Positions 1 through 8,603 are shown, numbered from the stretch's first letter. The stretch is DNA of 40,697 nucleotides from Euryarchaeota archaeon UBA36 (GCA_002496485.1 DAJW01000042.1:13972-54668), one strand, 5' to 3'. A program made the numbers and translations. The notes: a model not told the origin generated them from the letters alone.

Positions 1-1474
1 AGAAGATGACCCAAGAAATCCTGGAGTTATTGCCGATAACGTTGGCGATAATGTAGGAGATGTTGCAGGAATGGGTGCTGACATATTCGAGTCATTTGTT
101 GGTTCAATAATAGCTGCAATGGTAATTGCACAAGCTTCTTCAGATATGTCATCTCACTATATAATTCTTCCAATTTTCTTGGGTCTAGTGGGCTATGGTG
201 CATCTATAATTGGAGTATTTAGCATGAATTTACTAAAATCTGGCGATCCTGCTGCCGCATTGAGAAATACGACATTTATTGCCGCGGGATTGTTTTGGTT
301 AGTAGGTTGGCTAGGAATTGATATTCTCGGATTAGAAACCGGGACTGAGCCAATGATTGCAGTAATAGTGGGTTCATTAGTTGGAATCTTAATTGGCCTA
401 GTTACAGAATATTATACTGGAATTGAAGATGTTTTTGGAATTAAACCCAAAGCAATACCGCATATAGGAAAAATGAGTCAGACGGGCCCAGCCACCAATG
501 CAATTGCTGGACTTTCTGTTGGCATGATGTCTACATTTTTACCAATTATTCTCATTGCAGGTGGAATCTTTGCAGCCAACCATATCATGACTTTGCCGGA
601 TAACTCAACATCGACTCATGGATTGTATGGAATCGCAATGGCTGCAATGGGCATGCTAGCTACTGTAGGAGTAACTATGACAGTAGACGCATATGGTCCA
701 GTAGCTGATAATGCTGGTGGTATTTCGGAGATGAGTGAGTTAGGGCCTGAAGTAAGAGAAATTACAGATGGATTGGATAGTATAGGAAATACAACAGCTG
801 CTATTGGTAAAGGATTTGCAATTGGGAGTGCTGCCCTAACTGCTTTGGCATTATTTGCAGCTTACGCAACTGCAGCTGGATTGCAAGCAAATCAACTAAC
901 ACTTACTGATCCGTTAGTCGTTGTGGGATTGTTGATAGGTGGAGCTTTGCCTTTTGTAGTTGCAGCAATGACAATGACATCCGTAGGAAAGGCAGCAAGT
1001 GAAATGGTCGAAGAAATTAGAAGGCAATTTAGAGAGATTGATGGATTATTGGAAGGTCGAGAAGGTGTCAAACCTGATTCGAAGACATGCGTCGATATTT
1101 CTACTCAAGCTGCACTGAAAGAAATGGTAGCTCCGGGACTTACTGCAGTATTCGCACCAGTAGTTGTTGGTTTTATTCTTGGTTCTGCAGCCCTTGGAGG
1201 ATTACTTGCGGGATCATTGGTTACTGGAGTTCTAATGGCCTTATTCATGGCTAATGCTGGCGGTGCTTGGGATAATGCAAAGAAAGCAATTGAGCAGGGA
1301 CATATTGATGGTTCACAAAAAGGCGATTCTTCTCATGATGCAGCGGTGATTGGAGATACTATTGGAGATCCATTTAAAGATACAAGTGGACCTTCATTGA
1401 ATATTTTAATTAAACTGATGTCAATTGTTGCAGTAGTGATAGCACCTGGACTGACTTTGACTGGATTGATTTAG
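1..1474 (+). CDS. hppA: Membrane-bound ion-pumping pyrophosphatase, 5'-truncated by window edge
   Basis: The protein hydrolyses pyrophosphate and pumps H+ or Na+ across the membrane. The frame is open from base 2, so the N-terminal part lies outside the window. The visible part opens inside the substrate-binding loop (DDPRNP, then ADNVGDNVGD) and later has the second conserved loop GDTIGDPFKDTSGPS, plus many hydrophobic helices. The segment GNTTAAIGKGFAIGS has Ala where K+-independent enzymes carry Lys (GNTTKA), so this is the K+-dependent class by established family rules. The Glu in GADIFESF sits where Na+-pumping and some bacterial H+-pumping members have it, so the pumped ion cannot be read with certainty. 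The family is usually about 650-750 residues, so roughly the first third is missing. A lipoprotein gene follows after 49 bases. Confidence 0.95.
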   Translation, partial: EDDPRNPGVIADNVGDNVGDVAGMGADIFESFVGSIIAAMVIAQASSDMSSHYIILPIFLGLVGYGASIIGVFSMNLLKSGDPAAALRNTTFIAAGLFWLVGWLGIDILGLETGTEPMIAVIVGSLVGILIGLVTEYYTGIEDVFGIKPKAIPHIGKMSQTGPATNAIAGLSVGMMSTFLPIILIAGGIFAANHIMTLPDNSTSTHGLYGIAMAAMGMLATVGVTMTVDAYGPVADNAGGISEMSELGPEVREITDGLDSIGNTTAAIGKGFAIGSAALTALALFAAYATAAGLQANQLTLTDPLVVVGLLIGGALPFVVAAMTMTSVGKAASEMVEEIRRQFREIDGLLEGREGVKPDSKTCVDISTQAALKEMVAPGLTAVFAPVVVGFILGSAALGGLLAGSLVTGVLMALFMANAGGAWDNAKKAIEQGHIDGSQKGDSSHDAAVIGDTIGDPFKDTSGPSLNILIKLMSIVAVVIAPGLTLTGLI

Positions 1475-1523
1475 GCGAACGATTATGCGTCAATCTCTTG
1501 ACTAAGGGTCGACACGGTCAATC

Positions 1524-2480
1524 ATGCAGTTAAACAATGGAGTCATTTTTACGGTTCTAATTTTGTTATCATCAATTAGTGGTTGCTTGGGCTCTGATGA
1601 TGATAAAGGTGAGGGCGATAATGACTTAGAAGTTCCAACTTGGAATGTTGGAGATTGGTGGCTTTATACATTCTCGACGCCCGATTACAGTGATGATACT
1701 GCTCGTCTGGTAGTAGCAAGCGATGAAGAGGAGGATGGAACAGCATATATGTTGGCCATATCTAGCCTTACTGAAGCTAAACGTCATTCAGTATTGAATC
1801 ATAATCCGTTCCTTGGAAGAATGACTCATACTAATTTGAGTACATTCGAAAATGGCATTCCACAAAATGTTTTGTCATTCCCCTTTACAAAATCAAATTC
1901 TTGGACTTTTTCACTTTTTACTAAGCAATGGTCTGCAAATGTAATAGGCATTGAGGGCGGGGCAGCTACTGTCTCGGCTAGTTCTACTGATGGGTCAAAA
2001 ATTGATTATGAATTTGATATAAGCCTGAAATTCTTCAGATCATTTATTTGGAAAAATAAAGATGGTGTTGACCAACTAAGAATGCAATTGGCCGATTATG
2101 GTACAAATCACACTGGAGAAGTTTTCTTTGTTAGAGGAGGTGATTTATACAATGGTTCATGGGTAGAATCGGGCATAGATTTCGAGATTAGAGACTCTTT
2201 CTTCGTAGAAAATCATCCTAATGATGGTGAATGGAATGAAATGGTTTACTTTTATGATGTAGAATGTGGAAGTGGCTCCTCATCAATTACATTGACTTTG
2301 CGGGATCATCTCTCGAGTTCGGTTATCACAAAGATTTGGGGACCAGGGGCAAGTGAAAAGGGTGTAATTGGCTCAATTGAATATCCAACTGAAGAGTATA
2401 CTTTGACAGCGACTTTTACTGGTAATTCTAATTTAAGAATAATTATTGCTGGAGCGATTACATATTCTTGGTCACTCTAA
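1524..2480 (+). CDS. Secreted lipoprotein of unknown function
   Basis: A 318-residue protein with a short hydrophobic signal segment ending in the lipobox-like SISGC, followed by an acidic linker (GSDDDKGEGDND). It is probably lipid-anchored on the outer face of the membrane through that Cys. The mature part opens with VPTWNVGDWWLYTF, a Trp-rich opening I associate with families of archaeal lipoproteins, but I cannot assign a named domain. The rest looks beta-rich with no catalytic motif that I recognise. The start is the ATG directly before the signal peptide. Its stop overlaps the stop of the convergent glutaredoxin-like frame by a few bases. Confidence 0.8.
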   Translation: MQLNNGVIFTVLILLSSISGCLGSDDDKGEGDNDLEVPTWNVGDWWLYTFSTPDYSDDTARLVVASDEEEDGTAYMLAISSLTEAKRHSVLNHNPFLGRMTHTNLSTFENGIPQNVLSFPFTKSNSWTFSLFTKQWSANVIGIEGGAATVSASSTDGSKIDYEFDISLKFFRSFIWKNKDGVDQLRMQLADYGTNHTGEVFFVRGGDLYNGSWVESGIDFEIRDSFFVENHPNDGEWNEMVYFYDVECGSGSSSITLTLRDHLSSSVITKIWGPGASEKGVIGSIEYPTEEYTLTATFTGNSNLRIIIAGAITYSWSL

Positions 2481-2743
2481 AGATAATCCAATAAATTATC
2501 GGATCCTCCAACGAAAACTGGATTTCTACCTCTCAAATCGAATATCATTGGTACGGTCCTGTGACCAGTTTCTTTCACAATTTTTGAACGTAAATCTCCC
2601 TCATAATCAAGATTGACGACCTCAAAAGTGAGATTATTATTTTTTAGTGTCCTCTCGGCTAAATCACAATAAGGACAAATCGTTTGGGAGAATACGATAA
2701 ATTCTGAGTCTATTTTATTAAATAATTCATGTAGTTGGAGCAG
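2477..2743 (-). CDS. Glutaredoxin-like protein with CPYC motif; no canonical start codon (possible frameshift)
   Basis: On the minus strand an open frame runs down to a TAG at 2479-2477. It encodes a glutaredoxin fold: FIVFSQTICPYCDLAERTL with the dithiol CPYC active site, then the cis-Pro segment TVPMIF and a C-terminal GGSDNLLDYL. It would be a thiol-disulfide oxidoreductase of about 83-88 residues, the usual glutaredoxin size. The frame has no ATG, GTG or TTG between its upstream stop (TAA at 2746-2744) and the CPYC. An ATG at 2730-2728 overlaps the TGA of the upstream MFS gene in typical coupled fashion (ATGA) but lies in another frame and meets a stop after six codons. One extra A in the run at about 2714-2717, or a -1 slip there, would join it to the glutaredoxin frame. 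I cannot tell apart an assembly indel, a pseudogene and unusual initiation. Confidence 0.75.
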   Translation of the reverse strand: MLQLHELFNKIDSEFIVFSQTICPYCDLAERTLKNNNLTFEVVNLDYEGDLRSKIVKETGHRTVPMIFDLRGRNPVFVGGSDNLLDYL

Positions 2744-5081
2744 TTACTCCACCTCCCTCGTCCCTAAAGATTGGTGTTTCTCCCAAATCACCATCTTGTT
2801 CAAAATTCTGAATCTTACCTTCTAACTCTCTATCTGTCTGATCTACATCAATAAAAACCAATAAAATAACTGAAATTAGTGTGAAAGCTCCGCCAATATA
2901 CATACAGGTTACGAAATCGAAAATTTCTATCATATAATCTGTAAATTTATACCCGATGACAGCAGATAAATTGAGCATTGACATGTACGCAGTAAATTGT
3001 GACCCTCCTGCTTTACTGTAAGTTAATCTCATTGCTACAGCAATCATATTGATAATTGCAAATCCTACAATAAACCCTCTGATAACCAAAAAGAAAATCA
3101 TTACATATTTATTCATCCAGTAATTACTAAGTAAACCAATTCCTGCATTAGCTAGAGCTAGAAGAGTGAATCCCAACATTGCAAGTTCTCTGGTGCCATA
3201 GATATCGCCCATGAATCCACCAACCAGTTGACCAATCATCACTGCAAACACAACTAGTATTCCCATAATGAAATTGTATTCTGACTGAGTCCATCCCGAA
3301 TCTTCGATAAATATCTCAATAATTATTGGATCAATAAAGTACCAAAATTCTCCTAAAAGGCAGATGAATATGAAAATAAATGGTGATTTTATGGAGAATG
3401 CCGTAATTATATTTTTTACCTTATCGAGAAAATTTTCATTATCTGAATCAAGACTAGATTGTGTTTTTTGGATATTTTTAATTTCGACTTTTTCATTCCA
3501 TGGAAATAGTTTATCTCCTGGATTTTCTCTTAGAAATAGTGGCATCAACATTATTAGAAATAATAATGGCAATTGAATAGCTATTACAGTCTTAATTCCG
3601 AAGGGAACAACCAGTAAGCCTAATATCCCACCTCCAGCAATTATCCCAAACCTCTTGGATGCAAACATGAATCCATTAGCGGTCCCTACTTCTTCGGGTT
3701 GAAGGATATCTACTGCTAGAGCGTCGACACTAACATCTTGTAGTGAAGCAAATAAATTATGAATAAATAAAACAGTAGTTACTAAGGAAAGAGATTCATT
3801 AAAATCTGGTATGAATAGTAAGAAGCCTAATGTGATTATCATCCCTGTCTGGGCGAAAAGTACCCAAGGCCTCCTCCTACCGTAGCTTGGAATTTGAATT
3901 ACATCTATCATTGGGCCCCAAATAAATTTGAAAGTCCAGGGAAGAGCTACCAGTGCAAACAAAGCAGCAACATCATCGGCGCTTGAACCGTTATCTACTA
4001 AGAAAGCGGCAAATGCTACGGAAGTAAACCCCCATGGCAGTCCTTGAGCGGTGTAAAGTATTGATAATGAAACATATCTTCTAATTCTACTGTCAGATAA
4101 ATTTGAACCTGCCTTCCATTCTTCCTTAGCATTAATGAAGTATTCTGGCATTCTTGTGACGGGATCATATATTTTTGATTGAATTATTGCATTTATTCTG
4201 CTGTAGGAACTCAAGGATTTATCGGCGGCTTGTCCTTTTGATGCTGGGAAGAAGTTCTCATTCCAGTTTTCTCTGATCATTACAGAAACTAAAATTGCGA
4301 TCACTAGAAAAAATGGAATAAAGAAGACTGTAGAACTTAATGCTATAACTTCAGAATTTGATGAATTTTGTTCAAAGTTGTTTATTATTGGAAATTCAGC
4401 TTTTACTTCTAGATTTTCTTGATTATTTGAAAAATACATTCTGAAATTTCCTGTACAATCTGAACCGGGAATAGGAATTGGGGAATTACATTGAATATTA
4501 TTGACTGGAGGTGCGGAATATTCGATTTTAAAGGTTGGTTCTTCGGAGCTTTTATTCCATATGGAAATTGATTCATTTACTTCAATATTCCAAATGAGAC
4601 TGAAATCCTGGCCATTATTTACATTGTTTACTGATTCGGTATACTGAGAAATTTGGGTATCGCCTTTTAGAAGTGATATTGTGAGATCTTTGCATTCATT
4701 TCCTCCATTACAGTTTCCTGAATCAATTTGAAATGACATTTGGATTTGAATAGATTTAGGCCCTAAACTATCAGAAATGCTGTCTAAGTACAGATTTTCT
4801 AAAAATTCGCCTTGAAAATTGCATGTCAATTCCACGCTTACTATCTGACCTTCGGGAAATTCAATCTCACCATAACCATCGCTTGATGATCCAGTAGATT
4901 CGTTCTCATCGAAATGATTCCAACATTCTTCTAATTGTTCATCGCCCCAAAAAAACATATTGTTATTCGAAAGACTTGGTTGTGTATTATCTTCACTTTG
5001 AGCTAATGTATTCGTGACACCTAAACAAAATACCAACATAATACTGAAAAATATGTAATGGGGCATTCTACGGCTAAACAC
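2727..5081 (-). CDS. MFS transporter of AmpG / acetyl-CoA transporter type with secreted N-terminal domain
   Basis: A 784-residue protein. Residues 1 to about 27 are a signal peptide (ends NTLAQ). About 28-245 form a polar, Asn/Ser-rich extracytoplasmic domain with several Cys. A first membrane helix lies near 250-272. From about 335 a 12-helix MFS carrier follows, with hallmarks of the AmpG/SLC33 branch: YTAQGLPWGF, LPWTFKFIWGPMID and GRRRPWVL. Known relatives move muropeptides or acetyl-CoA; the substrate here is unknown and archaea lack murein. The start is taken as GTG at 5081, which keeps an RR n-region; an ATG at 5066 is the alternative. It lies 46 bases downstream of the GHMP kinase, on the same strand, and its stop overlaps the glutaredoxin region, suggesting a three-gene unit. 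Confidence 0.85.
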   Translation of the reverse strand: MFSRRMPHYIFFSIMLVFCLGVTNTLAQSEDNTQPSLSNNNMFFWGDEQLEECWNHFDENESTGSSSDGYGEIEFPEGQIVSVELTCNFQGEFLENLYLDSISDSLGPKSIQIQMSFQIDSGNCNGGNECKDLTISLLKGDTQISQYTESVNNVNNGQDFSLIWNIEVNESISIWNKSSEEPTFKIEYSAPPVNNIQCNSPIPIPGSDCTGNFRMYFSNNQENLEVKAEFPIINNFEQNSSNSEVIALSSTVFFIPFFLVIAILVSVMIRENWNENFFPASKGQAADKSLSSYSRINAIIQSKIYDPVTRMPEYFINAKEEWKAGSNLSDSRIRRYVSLSILYTAQGLPWGFTSVAFAAFLVDNGSSADDVAALFALVALPWTFKFIWGPMIDVIQIPSYGRRRPWVLFAQTGMIITLGFLLFIPDFNESLSLVTTVLFIHNLFASLQDVSVDALAVDILQPEEVGTANGFMFASKRFGIIAGGGILGLLVVPFGIKTVIAIQLPLLFLIMLMPLFLRENPGDKLFPWNEKVEIKNIQKTQSSLDSDNENFLDKVKNIITAFSIKSPFIFIFICLLGEFWYFIDPIIIEIFIEDSGWTQSEYNFIMGILVVFAVMIGQLVGGFMGDIYGTRELAMLGFTLLALANAGIGLLSNYWMNKYVMIFFLVIRGFIVGFAIINMIAVAMRLTYSKAGGSQFTAYMSMLNLSAVIGYKFTDYMIEIFDFVTCMYIGGAFTLISVILLVFIDVDQTDRELEGKIQNFEQDGDLGETPIFRDEGGGVTAPTT

Positions 5082-5127
5082 GGACTAACGGAATGAGCGT
5101 AGGGTTTGAGTCTTATCTATTGATTAT

Positions 5128-5985
5128 TCAATTATCTGTAATAATTCCTGCATGGTCATAATCCCAGTCAATAATTTTCCAACCGTTATTATTAATATGG
5201 GAAACTACATCATTTCTACGGTTTGGTGCACATAATAGAGCTGAACATCCACCTCCTCCCGCACCTAAAGCTTTCCATGCTACAACCTTATTACTCTCAA
5301 CCAAATTATCGATTACTGATTTGAATGGCCCTTGAATATCACTACTAATTTCATCCACCCCTCTGCTAACTTCTCTTAATGATTTGACAATTAGGTCCCT
5401 CCTGTCGGCTTGTAACCCATTAGCCATCAATTTAGTCGCAGACCTAATTTTGGAAAGTCCATTAATAACCTGTTCATCTCCATTGGCATATCTTTTCCAG
5501 ACTACTTCCTGTAATTTTCCTGAATCTCGAGTAGTTCCTGAGAATGCCAATATCATGTTTTTTCTTAGCCAATTCAGTGATGATTTCATTGGCTCAAATG
5601 GCAATATTTCTACGGATTTGCCGATGAAGAGAAGGTGCTGAAATCCGCCATGCGCGGAAGCCCAATGGTCTTGCTTTCCACAAATATTGCCACTTTTCAA
5701 CTCATCTTCAAATGCTTTTTGAGCAATGTTATGAGAATCTAAATTAGGAAATTTCATAGCATTTATAGCGACATTCATTGCACTGCTAGTACCTAATCCT
5801 GCCCCTCTTGGAACATCAAATTTTATTTCAATATCGTCTAAATTATTTTCATCTATTCTGGAAACAGTTACTCTCTTATCTATAGTGAAATTTACTACTT
5901 CTCCGCCATAATCATAGGGATAAGGTCCAACATCGGTCCAGCCGCCTGCGAGATCAATTCGAACGGGAGCTGAAATCGACCTCAT
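5128..5985 (-). CDS. GHMP-family sugar kinase (fucokinase / heptose-7-P kinase-like)
   Basis: A 285-residue small-molecule kinase. The N terminus has the sugar-binding segment APVRIDLAGGWTD, the central ATP loop reads RGAGLGTSSAMN, and the C-terminal motif 3 is ALGAGGGGCSALL. The LAGGWTD form resembles the kinase domain of L-fucokinase and of HddA (D-glycero-D-manno-heptose 7-phosphate kinase), so a sugar or sugar-phosphate substrate is likely; the exact sugar cannot be read. I chose ATG at 5985, which begins right before the family motif; a TTG at 5994 would add three residues. It is transcribed divergently from ribB with about 65 bases between, which must hold both promoters. Confidence 0.85.
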   Translation of the reverse strand: MRSISAPVRIDLAGGWTDVGPYPYDYGGEVVNFTIDKRVTVSRIDENNLDDIEIKFDVPRGAGLGTSSAMNVAINAMKFPNLDSHNIAQKAFEDELKSGNICGKQDHWASAHGGFQHLLFIGKSVEILPFEPMKSSLNWLRKNMILAFSGTTRDSGKLQEVVWKRYANGDEQVINGLSKIRSATKLMANGLQADRRDLIVKSLREVSRGVDEISSDIQGPFKSVIDNLVESNKVVAWKALGAGGGGCSALLCAPNRRNDVVSHINNNGWKIIDWDYDHAGIITDN

Positions 5986-6050
5986 ATTGAACAAGTATCC
6001 GAGAGGGCTTTAGACATCATTTTTTCTAGTACCGAAAAACATGGATATCA

Positions 6051-6773
6051 ATGACCCCTCCGCGAGGCATGCATCCTAACTTGGAGAGGGCAATTAATGC
6101 TTTCAAAATGGGAAATCCAGTAATGATTTTTGATTCCGATTTTAGAGAATGTGAAACCGATTTATTATGGCCTGCTAGTGTAACAAATCCCGAGATAATA
6201 AGGAAATTAAGAAAAGACTGTGGAGGATTATTATTCTTGGCTATTGGTGATGAAATTGGAGATTTATTTGGGCTTCCTTGGTTACAAGACATTCATACTC
6301 ATCCAACATTGATTTCAGAAAATCCTGTGTTGAAAAATTTAGTCACTAACGACTTACAATACGATTCGCGTTCAGCATTTACTCTATCTATGAATCACAG
6401 AAAAACCTACACTGGGATTACGGACAGGGATCGTGCATTGACCACTAGGAGATTTGGCGAGTTGGCTTCTGAAATGTTATCATCTGGTGTTTCTAAAGAA
6501 GTTGCTAGAGCGCGTCTAGGTTCTGAATTTAGAACCCCGGGCCATATCCCAGTTTGTAGAGAAACGCCAGGGGGCCTTTCGTCTAGGCAGGGACATACTG
6601 AATTGGCTGTCGCAATTGCTAGGCTTGCCGGTCTTTTGCCTTGTACAATAGGTGCTGAGATGTTGGAACCTGAAGGAGATAATGCTCTTTCAGTAGATAG
6701 TGCGAAAGAATATTCTAGAATAAATGATATTCCAATGATAACCGGTGAAGATATAATGGAATTCTTAGAGTAA
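6051..6773 (+). CDS. ribB: 3,4-dihydroxy-2-butanone 4-phosphate synthase
   Basis: It converts ribulose 5-phosphate to formate plus the four-carbon unit used for the lumazine ring, an early step of riboflavin synthesis. It is a stand-alone 240-residue enzyme, as usual in archaea, without a fused GTP cyclohydrolase II. Visible signatures are the metal/substrate loop DSDFRECETD near residue 25, SMNHRKTYTGITDRDRA in the middle, and the C-terminal TPGHIPVCRE with RQGHTELAVAIARLAGL, which supplies the catalytic His and Glu. The start ATG at 6051 gives the family N terminus; an ATG at 6041 is out of frame. It is the first gene of a four-gene flavin operon, with ribL starting 2 bases after its stop. 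Confidence 0.95.
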   Translation: MTPPRGMHPNLERAINAFKMGNPVMIFDSDFRECETDLLWPASVTNPEIIRKLRKDCGGLLFLAIGDEIGDLFGLPWLQDIHTHPTLISENPVLKNLVTNDLQYDSRSAFTLSMNHRKTYTGITDRDRALTTRRFGELASEMLSSGVSKEVARARLGSEFRTPGHIPVCRETPGGLSSRQGHTELAVAIARLAGLLPCTIGAEMLEPEGDNALSVDSAKEYSRINDIPMITGEDIMEFLE

Positions 6774-6775
6774 TA

Positions 6776-7252
6776 ATGATTGGGGAGTTGGAAATGACCA
6801 AAGTAATGGCAGTAGGTGTATTTGATCTCCTACATGCTGGGCATTTGCACTATGTTGAGCAAGCTAAATCTCTTGGTGATGAATTAATTGTCGTTGTAGC
6901 CCATGATGATACAGTTAGAAAGCAAAAACATGAGCCCATTACTGGTCATGAATTACGCTGTAGGATGGTTAAAGGGTTAAAGCCAGTAGATTCTGCAATA
7001 GTTGGAAATCCACCATCCACTCCAATTTTCAAGATTCTGGAAAAAATAAAACCAGATATTATTGCCTTAGGGTACGATCAAAAACACTCTATTGATTCTG
7101 TTAGATCCGGTCTTGATAAACATGGTTTCAAATCTGTGAGAATAATCAGAGTTGATGGCTTATCCGATGATTTGGATGGTACTAGAAAGATTATCTCAAA
7201 AATTCTTGATTTGTGGCCTAATAATGAAGGTGGACCTTACGAGGAAGATTAG
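6776..7252 (+). CDS. ribL: Archaeal FAD synthase (RibL-type cytidylyltransferase fold)
   Basis: It is predicted to transfer AMP from ATP to FMN, giving FAD. The N terminus has the nucleotidyltransferase motif GVFDLLHAGHLHYV (HxGH), followed by HDDTVRKQKHEP, and there is a downstream ALGYDQ segment as in archaeal RibL. The length of 158 residues fits RibL (about 150). The annotated ATG at 6776 sits 2 bases after the ribB stop; the internal ATG at 6794 (MTKVMAVGVFD) is preceded by a GGGGAG purine run and could be the true start, giving 152 residues. Related cytidylyltransferases such as glycerol-3-phosphate cytidylyltransferase share the fold, but the position inside the riboflavin operon favours FAD synthase. 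Confidence 0.9.
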   Translation: MIGELEMTKVMAVGVFDLLHAGHLHYVEQAKSLGDELIVVVAHDDTVRKQKHEPITGHELRCRMVKGLKPVDSAIVGNPPSTPIFKILEKIKPDIIALGYDQKHSIDSVRSGLDKHGFKSVRIIRVDGLSDDLDGTRKIISKILDLWPNNEGGPYEED

Positions 7253-7849
7253 ATGTTTACCGGAATAGTCGCAGGAACTGCTGAGATAATAAAAATTAAT
7301 GAAAATAATGGATTGAGAAGTTTTTCCATCGATTTACAGGCATTTTTAGGAGATTTGGTAATTGGTGCTAGTGTTTCAATAGACGGAGTTTGTCTGACAG
7401 TAGTTTCTATCAATGGAAGTATAGTAGATTTTGATGTGATCGGTGAAACTTTGCAGAGAACAACCATGAGTATGAAAAAGGAAGGAGATATCGTGAATAT
7501 TGAAAGATCGTTAAAATTTGGAGATGAATTGGGTGGGCATATTTTATCGGGGCATGTAATGACTAAAGCCCGTATACTCGAAATTGTGAATAAGGGAGAG
7601 GGAATAGATATAATTATTGAAAATGTGGAAGATGTTGTACCTTACATTATGGAGAAGGGATATATCGCTGTAGATGGAATATCTTTGACCGTTGGCACGG
7701 TTACAACTGATTCATTTTATTTACATATTATTCCAGAGACATTGCGAATTACTACCATTGGTCAAAAAAGAGTAGGGGAATTCGTAAATCTCGAAATTGA
7801 CTCTCAGACTCAAACCATAGTTCAGACAATAATGAGGAGGGAAAAATAG
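7253..7849 (+). CDS. ribE: Riboflavin synthase, bacterial (alpha-chain) type
   Basis: It dismutates two 6,7-dimethyl-8-ribityllumazine molecules to riboflavin and the pyrimidine precursor. It contains two tandem lumazine-binding barrels. The first starts MFTGIVAGTAEI with SIDGVCLTV and ETLQRTTM; the second starts near residue 95 (GGHILSGHV) with AVDGISLTV and PETLRITTIG. The 198 residues are slightly shorter than the usual 200-215. Its ATG touches the ribL stop (TAGATG) and ribH starts one base after its own stop, so translation is probably coupled. Many archaea use an unrelated riboflavin synthase that resembles lumazine synthase; this one is the trimeric type known from bacteria and some archaea. 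Confidence 0.95.
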   Translation: MFTGIVAGTAEIIKINENNGLRSFSIDLQAFLGDLVIGASVSIDGVCLTVVSINGSIVDFDVIGETLQRTTMSMKKEGDIVNIERSLKFGDELGGHILSGHVMTKARILEIVNKGEGIDIIIENVEDVVPYIMEKGYIAVDGISLTVGTVTTDSFYLHIIPETLRITTIGQKRVGEFVNLEIDSQTQTIVQTIMRREK

Positions 7850-7850
7850 T

Positions 7851-8246
7851 ATGAAAATAGTGATTATTTGTGGAGAATTCCATAAAGATGAAGCAAATAA
7901 AATGATAGATTATGCGATTGATGAGGCAAAAATTAGAAAATGTGAGATTGTGAATATTATCAAAATTCCGGGTTCTATGGAAGCTCCATTAGCTCTTGAA
8001 AGAGCATTGAAAAAAGACTCGATTGATGGAGCAGTTGTTCTTGGAATTATAGAAAAAGGGGAGACAAAACACGGGCAAGTAATTGGACAAGCAGTTACAA
8101 ATTCCATTATAGATTTACAAATTAAACATAACAAGCCAATAGGTCTCGGTATCATTGGCCCGGGAGCAAAAGCTGAACATATAGATTCCAGACTTGAGTC
8201 GCACGCAAGATCTGCGGTAAATGCTGTATATACAATGAAGGAATAA
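7851..8246 (+). CDS. ribH: 6,7-dimethyl-8-ribityllumazine synthase
   Basis: It condenses the product of RibB with 5-amino-6-ribitylaminouracil to give the lumazine substrate of riboflavin synthase. The protein has 131 residues, the short archaeal length. Visible motifs are PGSMEAPLAL (the substrate-binding PGxxExP region) and the catalytic-His segment KGETKHGQVIG, followed by GLGIIGPGAKAEHI. The N-terminal phosphate-binding region reads GEFHKDEAN. It is the last gene of the rib operon and starts one base after ribE. GTP cyclohydrolase, the deaminase/reductase and riboflavin kinase are not in the window and must be elsewhere. Confidence 0.93.
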   Translation: MKIVIICGEFHKDEANKMIDYAIDEAKIRKCEIVNIIKIPGSMEAPLALERALKKDSIDGAVVLGIIEKGETKHGQVIGQAVTNSIIDLQIKHNKPIGLGIIGPGAKAEHIDSRLESHARSAVNAVYTMKE

Positions 8247-8257
8247 TCCTAAAACTA

Positions 8258-8584
8258 CTATTTATCGCCAGGTAAGCGCATTTCTGGTAGTTCAGTTGAA
8301 ATTGCCTCATCCATCTGTTCTACGGTAATTATGGGTGTTAATTTTCCTTGAAAACCACCCCAAGCACCGATTGCTAAAGAAAATTTAATTGCCATTGATT
8401 CTGATGGAATATCTAGAATCATTAGGAAATCTTTCTCACCATAACACCAGTAGTATGCTTCCAAAGTTCCACCCATGGAATTAGCTATTTTTTTAGCTTC
8501 TTCATGTCTTGCTGTTCCACTTTCACTTAGTAATCCTGCAGCTCCTTCCGCAGTGTAGTTTCCTGAATACAAAAATTTAGGCAT
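8258..8584 (-). CDS. GYD domain protein
   Basis: A 108-residue protein matching the GYD family in pattern: an N-terminal PKFLYSGNYTAEGAAGLL, a central EAYYWCYGEKDFLMILDIP (the site of the family G-[YED]-D signature, here GEKD) and a C-terminal TPIITVEQMDEAI. GYD proteins are small alpha/beta-barrel-like proteins of unknown biochemical role, widespread in bacteria and archaea. It converges with ribH, with 11 bases between stops, and is divergent from thioredoxin reductase. The region to trxB (about 100 bases) holds the promoters for both. Confidence 0.85.
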   Translation of the reverse strand: MPKFLYSGNYTAEGAAGLLSESGTARHEEAKKIANSMGGTLEAYYWCYGEKDFLMILDIPSESMAIKFSLAIGAWGGFQGKLTPIITVEQMDEAISTELPEMRLPGDK

Positions 8585-8603
8585 GAAATCTCGAGATTTG
8601 GAA

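Noticed and set aside
3364..3576. Short plus-strand frame opposite the MFS gene
   Set aside because: It lies entirely antisense to a conserved MFS coding sequence and encodes no recognisable protein; the same applies to other frames opposite real genes.
7249..7467. Minus-strand frame opposite ribE
   Set aside because: It is antisense to conserved riboflavin synthase codons with no motif or start signal of its own.
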